Of a stretch of 64,000 nucleotides of DNA, positions 47,701 through 59,700 are shown piece after piece. The position numbers were made by a program, and so were the translations under genes. The notes beneath the pieces are model-generated. The model saw only the letters and a list, made by a program, of their open reading frames with translations. It had not been told where the DNA came from and ran no database searches. Each line of letters opens with the position of its first letter. The stretch's first letter is position 1. The stretch comes from Undaria pinnatifida (Eukaryota; Sar; Phaeophyceae; Laminariales; Alariaceae): the NCBI GenBank assembly GCA_012845835.1, contig JABAKD010000011.1:13354214-13418213 (forward strand). The letters are read 5' to 3'.

Positions 47701-50700
47701 CAGAAAACCTGGTGGGCGGTGGAAGCTCGGGAGCTTGTGCGCGCCCGTGCTAGAAGTCAGGTAAGTGGGTACCAAGACCTCTGAATATAGTACGTGTTTT
47801 TAACTCTTGGGTTGTCGCACAATCAACGAATGATCGTTTATGAAGGAAAGAAGAAGGGAAATACACGTCAGCTGTGAGATCGATTTCGTTTAATCAAAAC
47901 CAATCTTCGAAAGTTGCGTGTGGTCCTTCCATCGCGCGTGTTACGTGGTGTGCATACGCTCGTGAAGGGTATAGGTCGGTGACCGCCCTGCTGATACCAG
48001 GGGGTCGGCAGGACTGAGACGGTCAGTCTAGAATCATTCTGCGCACGGAAACTAAGTCGCCCGCATTGCGGGCGACAAAACACAGACAGCTTGTACTTTG
48101 AAGTCTTACAATTCCTGTTATGTTCGTCGTTTTTCTGTGATGGGCACTCCCGGTGCTCGTTGCAGGGTGACAAAGGCAGTAAATGGTCAACAATGGCCAC
48201 TTCTACAGGACGGAGTTACATCGCTGCAGTGGGCATCTATTTCGCGGCCGTTCAAATTTTTGTTAGAGGGGGAAAAAACGTCGAAAACAAATGACTTGAC
48301 TGAAGTATGGGGGACACACTCCACGGTAGGAACGGTTGCACCCATTATTTTTCTGGGGCTCTTAGCGTGACGAGGAGCTCCATTCCATACCCCACCTCAC
48401 AAAAAACCTGACCTGGAGCAGACTGGAAATGCAAACCGACTGACAAACCCATGGTTTAGGTACTTCGAAGTACACGAACAAAAAAAATGAATACACCACA
48501 AAATAAGTTGACGTTATTTCCGACAAATTTTGGTTAAGAAGCACCATCAATCAGAAAAAAAAAAAAACTGCTATTTGTCGCCAAAAAAAGGTACAGCACC
48601 TCTATCGTAGAGCGCGGGAAAAGATACAGCCCTCCAATCAGCCCGGGCTTGTGGGGTGGGGGAGAGTATCCGAATGGCGACGGAACGACGTGTACCACGA
48701 ACGTGCAGCATGGTGGGGATATTTTTTTTTTTTGTTTTTTTTTGTGGTACAGCTGCGCGCCCTTTCTGTAAAAGACGCAGGGTACTAACTAACTTTGCAA
48801 TGCACGGTACATGGTGATCACGTGATAACACAGTGGCTACGGTGGAGGAGTCACTTTTTTTTTTCGCAATGGCTCGGCTGTTTCTCGCGCGGGTGACCAC
48901 CCTCTTCCTTTCGCAGCCTCAAGGTTTCGTGTTGTTTCAATTTTTGCGATATGACAAGCTTCGGCTACGCTGCGCCAAGCAGATGGTGGTCTAGAGTACT
49001 TTCGTCGGTGAGGGACAGAGGCGCTCGTACGGTTGGCTCAAAAAAAAATACAGTAGAAAAAAACGGGGGTATGATACTGCAATACCGTCCCCTTGGTCAT
49101 TAGCGATAGCGAGTATCATAGGGATGCCACGGATCGTGACAGCGGTCACCATGTTACAACATTCTTATGGTAACTCACGCGCTCTACGATGTGGGTAGCC
49201 CTTTTCGACTATCAACATGGTTTGGGAATGACGGGGGGTTCTTCTTTATCCAACGTCTTGCGAAAATTCGTTCTTGTTTTGCACCTTTTTTTTCCGTTTT
49301 ATCCCCAGGACATGGGATTTGGTTCATGGTGTTTCGCTTTCGTTTTTTCTCTAAGGTAGGCTTTTGGGCGAGGTGAGGTATAGAGTTCCTTCATCATGCT
49401 AAGAGCCCCAGAAAAGAAAAAGAGGCTACTGTACATCTCTACCTTTGCTTGAATATGTCTACCACTAATGTCGCACTCGTCTTTGGTTTTGGTCGCTAGA
49501 TGTGTGTGCGCTTCAAAAGGGTGGTGGAACGTTCCGTGTGGATAGCATTGTCCTTGACTCCAAGCGGCAGAGGGCAGGTTGAAGGGCGGCTTTCTTTAGC
49601 GTGCACCGATTCCGAGAGGCAATAAGGGTGGCGCCTTTCAGAAAAACGCCGTTCTACTTTGGTGTTCGATAGGATTGGATTGAAAATGAGCTGGACGAAC
49701 TTCCCGGCTAGTTATTGGATGTATGGCGGAGTACAGAACAATTGTCAGGCTTAAGTTCGAGGTTAGAGATTCGAGATTGCAGGGTGCGCTGAGACGATTT
49801 TAGCGCGCACCGGTTCCGAGAGGCAAAAAGAGTGGCACCTTAAATAAAAACGCCGCTCTATTTGGTGGTTGGTAGGATTGGATTGAAAGTGGACTGGACG
49901 AACTCCACGGCTACTAATTAGATGGATGGTAGAGTACAGAACAACCGTCTGGCTTACGTTCGAGATTAGGGATTCGAGATTGCGAAAACACGTTCTCAAC
50001 ATGGCTTAACAGCCAAGTGCCGATCACCGGGCGCCAGCGAATCAGGCGACAACGATAGCAAATAATATGGGAGGAAAAGCCTACGGCTAAAAGCAGGAAG
50101 AGGAACGAGGTTGTAAAACTGGATCGCGTTTCCATTGCTCCATCGCTTCGTCACTTGACGGTGGCTCTGCACGTCCCTCAGGGCATCACACGCCGAGCTT
50201 AAAACCGCGCCAGCCAGATGGAAAAATGAAATCACGAAACCCGCAAATTACCGCGCGCTTCTAGCTGAAAAACCTACTACATGCATAGTCGAACGAAAGT
50301 CACTCGGGCGACTTACTATTGTCAACCATTGGAATAGCCGGCCTACTTACAGTCGTAGGGATGGGGCTGTGCCTCTCGTGTTACGATGTAGCTCTGTTGT
50401 GCTGCTGTGTCAGGTCCCCCCTGGGCTGGGGCATTGGCGGCCTTGCTGGCCTTGAATACGAGCAATTTTGGTTTCCTTAAAGCGCAACTCTTAGCGGTAA
50501 CTGCGTTTCTTGTTCTGGTACAAAATTAACTAGTTACTTTTTTTTTGCTTCCCTCGCACCACTAGTAAACAAATTGGAGAGATCTGAGACCCCCATCTGC
50601 AGCATTAAAGAAAAAATAGCGCCTTATTGGTTGCGGTTGTGAGAGCATCGCAGACGTACGCACGAGACAACGCGGAGTAGGATCCAATCCTGCATGCGCT

Positions 50701-53700
50701 GACCTAAGTTCGCGAGACACCTTTACATGCGCTACTTCCACGGTGGTTGAGTTGGTTCCCGCTACTTTGTGACCCCCCCTCCCCCGCCCCCGCCCCGGCT
50801 ACCTTACGTGTTCCATCCCGGCATTGGGGGGGTGGGAGGGTCAACACCATGTGGTCTTAACGCTACGGCTATGCATGAAATGAGTACCCCCCCCGGCCTT
50901 AAGATTACGGCTATGCATAAAATGAGTCCCCCCCCTCCCCCCTCCCCCCTCCCTCCTTCCCCCTCCCCCCACGGCGCGTTGCGCTTGGTGCAAGCAATGC
51001 TTGTCTGGTGGGTGAAAATCTGACTTGCTCCGCCTGCCATTGTAGGGATGTGAGGGTCTATGGTCTGATACACTACGGCCATGCAAAACAATGACTACCC
51101 CCCTCCCCCCCCCCCCCCCCTCCTCCTCCTCCTCCTCCTCCTGGCGGCTGTGGCTGCCCCCCTCCCCCCGTACAATGCACGCCTACAATATTCATAGTAC
51201 ACCCCGCGAACCCACAAGATCGTTACGGTGGTAGCGCTCATGGATCGGCAGGATGAAGCCGCCCCCTACATTCAGGTGCAGTGAGGGTCCCACGGCAGTG
51301 CCGGTTGAACGTTGCCTGTTTGTGGTATAGTGCCGGTTGAGCATTGCCTATTTCTGGTGTAGTGCCGGTTGAGCATTGCCTATTTCCGGTATAGTGCCGG
51401 TTGAGCATTGCCTATTTACGGTATAGTGCGGGCAGATAATCGTTGGCTGTCACACACCGGCACAAGAGGGAGGCTACCACTGTACTGCGTGCGATCCCGC
51501 TTTTTCTGGAGTTGAACCCGGGTGTTTTTTTTTCGTGTGTTGACGATGTCTGACTGGGTACAGTTTGCCTCGGATGTGACCTGTCGTTCTCAGGCTCATG
51601 AGCACCTGTTTCACTTTTCGACCACGTGCGATGCACGATTTATTCCAGTGTAGTTGTGGATCGAATGCCTGTCTCTCTCGTTTCGGCGGCATGGACTCAT
51701 ACACGCGGGTAGAACACCAGCACTATACCCCCCCAAGAACGTTTAAAAGTGTGTAGCAGGTGCGGTTGCTTGCTTCCATCTCAATTTGTATCGTAACAGA
51801 CAAGGGCAGAAAAGGAAGGCAACCTCAAGTGTGGAAAACAAGCATCTTCCGAAAAATAATAGATTACGGTAGTTGTTGAATCCCACGACTGCGTTATTAT
51901 TGTTGTGCTTGCCATCCGACCATGTGCCGTACAGTATGAGTTTCAGTGTTGATGTTTCAGTATCAGAAATTCCCTTGAAGAAGAAAACCTCGGAATTGAA
52001 AGGAAACCCACCAGGCACGCTCAAAGTCTACAGTAACTCCATTATACGCTTACTCCCCTCTAAAGCTTTATGTACAGCTCTCCACGTGTTTTTCTTCCCC
52101 CCCCCTCCTTCTCAATACGTGCTCTTGCGGGTGTCACCAGAGGGCGGCACGGGCTCTCCTCGCCCGGAGGCTTTTCACCAAGATGCTAGAGATTCGCTCG
52201 AAAGACATGAGGTGTGTTTAGACGGCCAAACCCCGTCGACGTGGTGTACGCCGCGTAACCGTAACCGTGACTTGTTGGGGGCTGTCTTGTCTCCGACACA
52301 TGATACTAATAGGACCACCAATACTAAGAGTACGGCAGAGGTTAAGTTGCGCCCTTTTTCCTGGGGCTCCTGACTTGACAATCTACTTTTTGTGTTTTTT
52401 TTGTTTGTATACGTCACCCCAAAACTAACTTTGGACTTAACTGAAAGTGCGATTCGATAAACAAACAAACCCATATAGCTTACGCAGAGAAAAACATTCA
52501 TATTGCAGAACAAGAATGACACTATCCTGACGATTTTGGTTTCATTTTAGAAGACCCGCCGTTCAGAGTCAAAACGTTTTACCCCCCCAACAAAGGATAT
52601 ATACCTCTGTCGTAGCGCCCGTCCCCCACTGACTCTGTTGTGGCGATGAATGAAAGTGATAATGTTCAACAACAAAAGAAAACAATATGTGGGCGCCATT
52701 GAGCCTATGGGTAAACCCCAAAAATATTTATAGCGTATAAACCGCCATAGGTCACCTCCTCGGCTAGCTAGCTCCACGTTAGCAGCGTTGGCATTTCAGC
52801 TCGAAACGAACAGCTGCGCTTGGTTAGAGCATAGGATTCGATTATCTCTGTACTTAGATGAAAGCAAAAGAAAGGGTTATTCGTGCTGACGTTTGACGGC
52901 GTGCCGTCGTAAGAACCTACCAGGGACATGTTATTTATTTATTTTTTCCCGTAACGAGTCGCGTTAACGAAAAAACACCCGCACCCTTCCTGCTCCCCCA
53001 AATCGACGATGGGGCGACAACTGAAGGAGGAAACGTAGCGCGGCCGTAATCGTGTTGCAGTGTCAAGTGCGGTGCTATCTGGCTCGACGAGAGCGACGAA
53101 GGAGGGTGTCAAGCATCACAGAAAGGAAGGCGGTGAGTTGGATGAAGATCCATCTTGAGAGGAGCACAGCTGGGTTTTCCGAGGCCCTGGTTGAAAATCG
53201 AGTTAAAGAACACACGAAAGCGTACGTGAAGGTGTGATGAGTGGGGTTGCCTTCTTTTTTCTAGAGCTGCAAATTGCATACGTCACATAGCACCATGCTT
53301 TCCCGGTAGGTTTTTTCCTCGGAAAGGTGGGCCAAGCTTGCGTCTTACCCATCTTCCAGAGGACAAACAAAACAAACACTTTCGGGGTCAAACAAAACAA
53401 ACACTTCCAGGCTTGTTCGTTTTGTGCAGTTCCAAATATGTTGAGGTTTCTTCGCGAAATGGAGAAACCTGGAGAGGCGTGTTTAATGAGGGGGAACATG
53501 ATGCGCACTACTGTAGGAAGCTCGTTCACTTGTTCGTATGGTTTTCTGCTCTCTGCAGCGCTGCCAGGTATAAGAAAAACTCGTTCCAGACGCACATTTT
53601 GTTCCTAGAGAAAATGTTCAACCTCTGGCTGAAAACGCCGCACCGCTCCGACAGTGGCCTTAGGCTGTTCAACATGGACTGGGCCCGCGACACCGAACAG

Positions 53701-56700
53701 TTTCTTTCCGAGCGCAGGCTGCCGGAAATATTACCACGCTGAAGAGCTGTTCGTGGCATACTGCGTTGACTTCGGCCTTCTTCACACTCGAGTTACCGTA
53801 GGGTCGTTCCGAACGAACGAAAAAAAAGGTATCACGATTTGTTACAAAAGCAGGTCGCGGTTCGCGGAAGATGACGGTGTATCCCGTTTTTCTTGAACGA
53901 GATCGCTTTTTTTAAGACAAATCGCACGTAGCATCTATGTTTCTGGAATTTTATTTTTTGTTTTCTCAATCAATGTCACAGTATTCGTGATAAATCCCGC
54001 GATTATTTTGCGAAAAAGCCACTTTCTTTTGGCACAAAGCGTTTAATGACTCTTTTTTTCTTAGAAGAAATTCCCGTACCGTGTCAAGCTAAATAATAGC
54101 CGCTTGGGTTAGTGTTCCTCGTATATATTTCAAATTCGCGTAAACTATGTCCTAGGTATGATCGCTTGATATATCAGTTGAACGTCGACCGACTCTTCGG
54201 AACTGCTATATACCCAAACGGCGGCGGGATAATACCAATTTTTCTTCATTCTGATTATGTGTATGAGAAATCGTTGTTGAAATTCACCCCGCACAGTATC
54301 GGGGGTAAAAAAAGAACGCAATTTAGCAACACGGGGATTAGATTGATGCTAAAGCCGGACACATAGGTATAGGAAGAGGTTAGACTTGTTTGCGCGGGTT
54401 TTCTTTTTTTTGTGTGTTACCACCCTCGGCTTTCTTCTTTCTGAGAATTTTTTTTTTCTCTTTTTTTTTGTAGTCATCGGCTTTCTTCTTTCTGAGAAAG
54501 TTTTTTTTTCTCTGTTTTTTGTTAGTCATCGCTTTTACTCTCCAGCTCAACTTGTACATATCATAGGAGATTTTACCCTCAACGAACTTCTAGACGAACC
54601 GTAGACAAACCGTGATCACAGATGTCTTCCCTTCTCCCCCCCCGGGTACATGCCTTAATTTTGATCGCGCTCAGGATTCAGCCTTCCCACTACTCAGCCC
54701 GTTAATGCTCACGGATTTCCATCCAATTTTTATTTGAGTGATTTCGATCTTGAAGCTCATGCTGTTTGCGCATTGCCGGATGGCAAAAGTTACTGTTACT
54801 AGCAAAAAAATAACGCTTCGATATCAGTGAGGATGTTGAAGCTCATGCCACACATTTTCGAACATAACAAAACAATACAAAACGAGCTCACGCTTGGATA
54901 CCGTGGATGTGGACACCTGACCGTTGGATCCAACCCGTTGGATGCCCACGCAGGCAGCAGGTTTCATTCAGCGTGTGTACCGAGCCCGAGCGCTTCAGTG
55001 GCCCTACGTGGTAAAAAGAGTCCTTCAAGCCGAAGCGAGGAGAGTCGCAGAGGCAAGGCTGGCGTCTGCCTGCAGGATACAGGTGGGTCCTTGAAGGCTT
55101 GACTTCAAGGTCGGCTATCAATGCTTTGTTCCCCAAGGAAGTTACCTTACATTCTTTTTTTGGGGGGGTGGTGCCTTGTTCCCGCATGTGTTGCGCTAAG
55201 TTTGTACACACAGCATAAACTTCAAGGTCGGCTATCAATGCTTTGTTCCCCAAGGAAGTTACCTTACATTCTTTTTTTGGGGGGGTGGTGCCTTGTTCCC
55301 GCATGTGTTGCGCTAAGTTTGTACACACAGCATAGATAGGGTCGTTCCCTACGCACGAACCAAATGTCACGAATCGATCGTGACAGGAAAAAAAATGTGA
55401 CGTATGTCGTGGTTCGTGATAACTGCTGTCAAGAATGCCGACATTAACGAAAAATGAATGAAATGCCCTAAAAACGGATATCACGATACAGTAGCAGTGG
55501 CAAAGCACGTGGCATATGTTTAGAAACCGTCTTCCATTACATATCGCCATTTTTTACAAATATGCCAAGAACCGTCGATTGGGAATAAACCCTGCCGTAA
55601 GCGTGACGATCCAACGACGTTTCGTCAACACGTGTCGTTGCGGGCTCCAGGCGGCGTTCCGCGCGAAGCTGGGAAGAGACATCGCCACCCGGCGTCGGCG
55701 CGCCATCTTAAACGCCCAGCGGTCTGCCCGAGGCTTTCTCGGAAGAAAAAGAGCGGAAAGCACAAGATTATACGTCATTACACGAATTCAGGCGAGCACA
55801 CCCTGAGTCTGAGACAAGCAACATTTTTTCGAGCTGGTTTGGTTTCGAAACTGCATTACAGGCTACCTCTAACGAGAAATACTGGAACGGTAGATATGCG
55901 CCGCTTGCTTTTCTCCTGAGGCTTCTTTCTTGGTTTTTTGGAGCTCTTCACCTCGCCTTAACTTACCCAAAAAACGGAAGCTTCAGTTTTTAGTGAATTG
56001 AAACTGAAAACCGATGGACAAATGCCATGACCGATGGGCAAATGCCATGACCTGGGTAGGTGTAAGGGAACTTTTTCTTGTACACAAATTGGCTTGCGGA
56101 AAGCGCGAGAGCGTGAGTTAGTAACACTCGATGAAGAAATCGACGAGCAGTGGTATTGCTAAACCCTATACGCGATAAAAATTGATGGCAAGAACTGGGG
56201 GGGAGAAGGGACAACACCTGTGACCACGGCTTGTCCAGAATCCGGAAAGTAGAATTGTGAGAAGAAACAAAAAGGAAAAGACCAAGAGCCGGTCGCCTCG
56301 GTGGTCTAGTGGTTACCCTCGAATAATCGTACTAGCAGCGTTAGTTCTTGAGCTCGATTCCTACCGTGATGAGGTTTTGCAGTTTTTTTGCAGAAGTAAA
56401 AAAAGGGATCGACTACCTGCTGAGAGCGCCTAGCAGCGTGGGGCGTGGGTAGGTACGAGTCGACGCGAGTCGACGAGGAAACAAAAAGCTGAATCAAATC
56501 TCGCGATAAGAATAAAGGCAAGTACCGTAGTGAGGAGGGGGGAGAAGGGCCCGCTATGTGACCCCGGATCTAAGTCACTACTAGGAGGGAGCACGGGGGT
56601 AGTGCGAGGAAAACGAGATGGGGGGATGAAAAAACACAAACCAAAAAAGAACAAGAGTGCCTATTATTGTCAAGCAAGGATTACGTTAATTTTCGACAAT

Positions 56701-59700
56701 TTTGGGTCAAGGAGCCGCGTCGTTCAGGCAACCTTATAGCCCCCCCCCAAAAAAAACGGTCACCTCTATTGCCAGACGCGTCCTAACCCTAGGATGGATT
56801 TTTCTTATCTGGGAGAGGCCGCGTTCTACACTTTTTTCGTTTTTAATTTTCGCTCGCCCCTTTCAATTGCCTTGTCACTTTTCCTTTCTCCCCCTCCCTC
56901 CCTAGACGTAACAAACTCAGATCCGGGGTCACTCAGCAGGCTCTTCTCCCCCCTCCCTCCCCATTGCCGTACGTGCCTCCGTTTTTATCGCGAGAAAGTT
57001 CCATATATTTCTGCCCTCATCCACTGGCATCGAGTTGTGCCCAACTTCAGCACAACGGCTCCCGAATTGTTTTTTTTTCTCAAGTGGGAGAGAGTGCGCT
57101 CCACACAGGCTTCCGCATAGCGGCTCCCGATTTTCTTTTTTTCTCGTGTGGGAGGGAGTGCTTTCGACACTTAATTTTCAGTACAGCGACTCCAAAATTT
57201 CTTTTGTTTCAGCCTGGCTCTCTTATTATCGTGCTTCTTATCTGCTGGGTCTCCTGGAGTGTATGTAGTGCGTGCGCAAGCCTGACCGCCAACATTGGTT
57301 TACTGCTTTTTCTATTATTGTCTACCCTCCCCAACGTTTAGGTTCTTTTTCGCACATTTTCGTGTTGAAAAGACAAAATGAACATACCCATGCTTCGACA
57401 CAAGTCATGCCATCAGGTCGCGTTACGCTGTCCTATTGAACTGATAGACACGGCGATTACTTCGCAAACAATGTCCTTCCTCCCACTCTCTGCTGCCCAC
57501 TACTGTATGCAACGCCCCGGAGAGCAGAGGCAGTGGAGACAACATCGGCGTTGTGTAGTCATCCGAGGAGCCCTCCTCGCCATTCGACTGTCGAGAGAGG
57601 CCAAGGAGGCGAGGGCTCAAGAAGTCGAGCGCCGGTTCAGGTATTACTTTGTCGGCCCCTCTCATCCCCAGAAAGAAATAGCCCCACAAAAACAAAATAG
57701 CCAGTAAAAATCAGGGGAAAAACAAGAAAAAAAAATGACAGATATGAAGCTGGTGTAGGCCATAAACACACACCCTTTTTTTTTCAAGTAAGAAGTCTAG
57801 CCTGAAACGGATGTATCGGTTTCTTATCTGAGGGCGGGTACCGTAGCCCCGTTGAGACTCGAAGGGAAAACAATCAATCAATCAATCAAACAATCAATCA
57901 ATCAATCAAGCAACCAATCAATCGTCCCACGGTTGAGGCTGCCCGTTTTCGGCGAAAGGTCCTCAAAAGCGGGGTGGCACTATCGGCTAATATGGCAAAT
58001 TTTACGAGCTTGATTGTCTTAAGACTATTAGTATTAGCATTGGTATGGTATACGTCTAATAAGGACTAGCGCATAGACATGTTGTTCGGGCTGCGCGAAC
58101 GAATGAATGTGTCCGAAATCGTGTGTCAGGTGATGATGGATGATGATGTCGATATTGAGCTCTTCAGTACAGGAGCTCAGAAAATTCTTAGAATCTTCTA
58201 TGGCACGCACCCCTAGCGTCGGATGTCTCCACTTGCTGCGAAGTAAAAGCCATGCTATGATAGGGCACTGGTACGAGAGGTTGCTTTGTTTTAGAGTCCT
58301 TCCCTGAGGAGCTCGAAATCTCACCCAAAAAAAAAGCATTTTTGACATATATTTACGGGATGAAAATCTACGGCCCGTTTTGAACAAATCTCACGATAGA
58401 GGCATGAATGGCACTTTTTCGACCCAAAACGCTTTCTAAACGACGAGATTCCTTGACCTATTAGTAAAATCGCCGGGGAGTAATCATTCCTGTTTGGCGA
58501 AATGAGTGTTTTGTATTTCGGAGCGAAGGGTTTCGTTTATCGGATTTTGCGCTTTCAGTTTGCTCAAAGTCGCCTTTCGGATGGGAGTATGACATAGCTC
58601 CCTCAAGCAAGCGAGGGGCTTCAAGGAAAAAACACGGTCCACCTCTACCGCGGCATGTATCGGCCAACGAAAGCAATCGTAGTAAACACAAAGGCTACGT
58701 CAGATATGCACCAGTCTTCTTTTCCTGGTGATGATTCTGCTGGCTTGAGGAGTTCTGTGCTTCACCCACAAAGTGATTTTGCGTAAACTACGGGTGCAGG
58801 CCGATTGTAAAAAATCGTGTCGTAGGTATAGGAAACATTTTCATGTTGCAAAAAAATAAAACGACGTCCCGACGAATGTGGGTTAAGGGAGCCCCGTCAT
58901 CCATAAACAAAATCGGTCAACACCCAGGCGGCTGCTGCGCAGGTCGAGCGCGACTTCAGTGCTTGCGGGGCTTTCCTGAAAAAAAAACGGGGGCTCCCCT
59001 TGTTCCGTTGATCTGCTGACCCGGCCCGCTGGATGGCCTGCGGGACGGATTGTGACCCGTGAACACCACTGGACACAAAAAAAAATACATGGTTTTAAAC
59101 TAATTTGCATTTACCTCCCCCCTGCACGTGATGATATCTGTGCTTATACACTACCTCCCTGTGTATTGTGATACCTGCGCTTTGATTGCTTCTTGGTAGT
59201 ATCGCACATCGCACTTCTCATGTTATTGGTCAATGTATGTGGCCCTGGTGCTACTGGGAGCAGGATGTTGGAGGAGCAGCGGCGCTTGGGAACAGCTCCT
59301 GGCAGTGGACTCGATGGTGCTGCCGCTAGGGCTCCCCTTGAGGGGCGGAGGGCGGCGAGGAGAAAAGAGATGCTTCTCAGCAGGCAAGATAGCGTACATT
59401 GACGCTATTAACAAAAACTCGCGCAGCAGGATATTCTACCAAACATATATATATATATATTTCGAATACGCTAGCTGTGATGTCGACTACATGAAGGGTC
59501 GCTACTCAGCTTTGCAGGCTGAGTGACAGTTTTTACAACTGTTGTCAAATTATGTGCTTTGGTTGAACGTTGGGGAGAAAAAGACTCGTATAATATCGAT
59601 AGATGAATCTCGATCGGCTGACGTAGCATCAGCTTCAAGCAACAGCTCGAAAGGACGTACACAGGCTACGGTGGAAGTGCCCCATTGGTTTCCTGGGTTT

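Noticed and set aside
53338..53742. 134-codon + ORF with protein-like end (KMFNLWLKTPHRSDSGL)
   Set aside because: Exons 12 and 13 already join in phase 0 and complete an IQ motif. This piece offers only phase-2 or phase-1 acceptors and stops at 53742. Possibly a relic.
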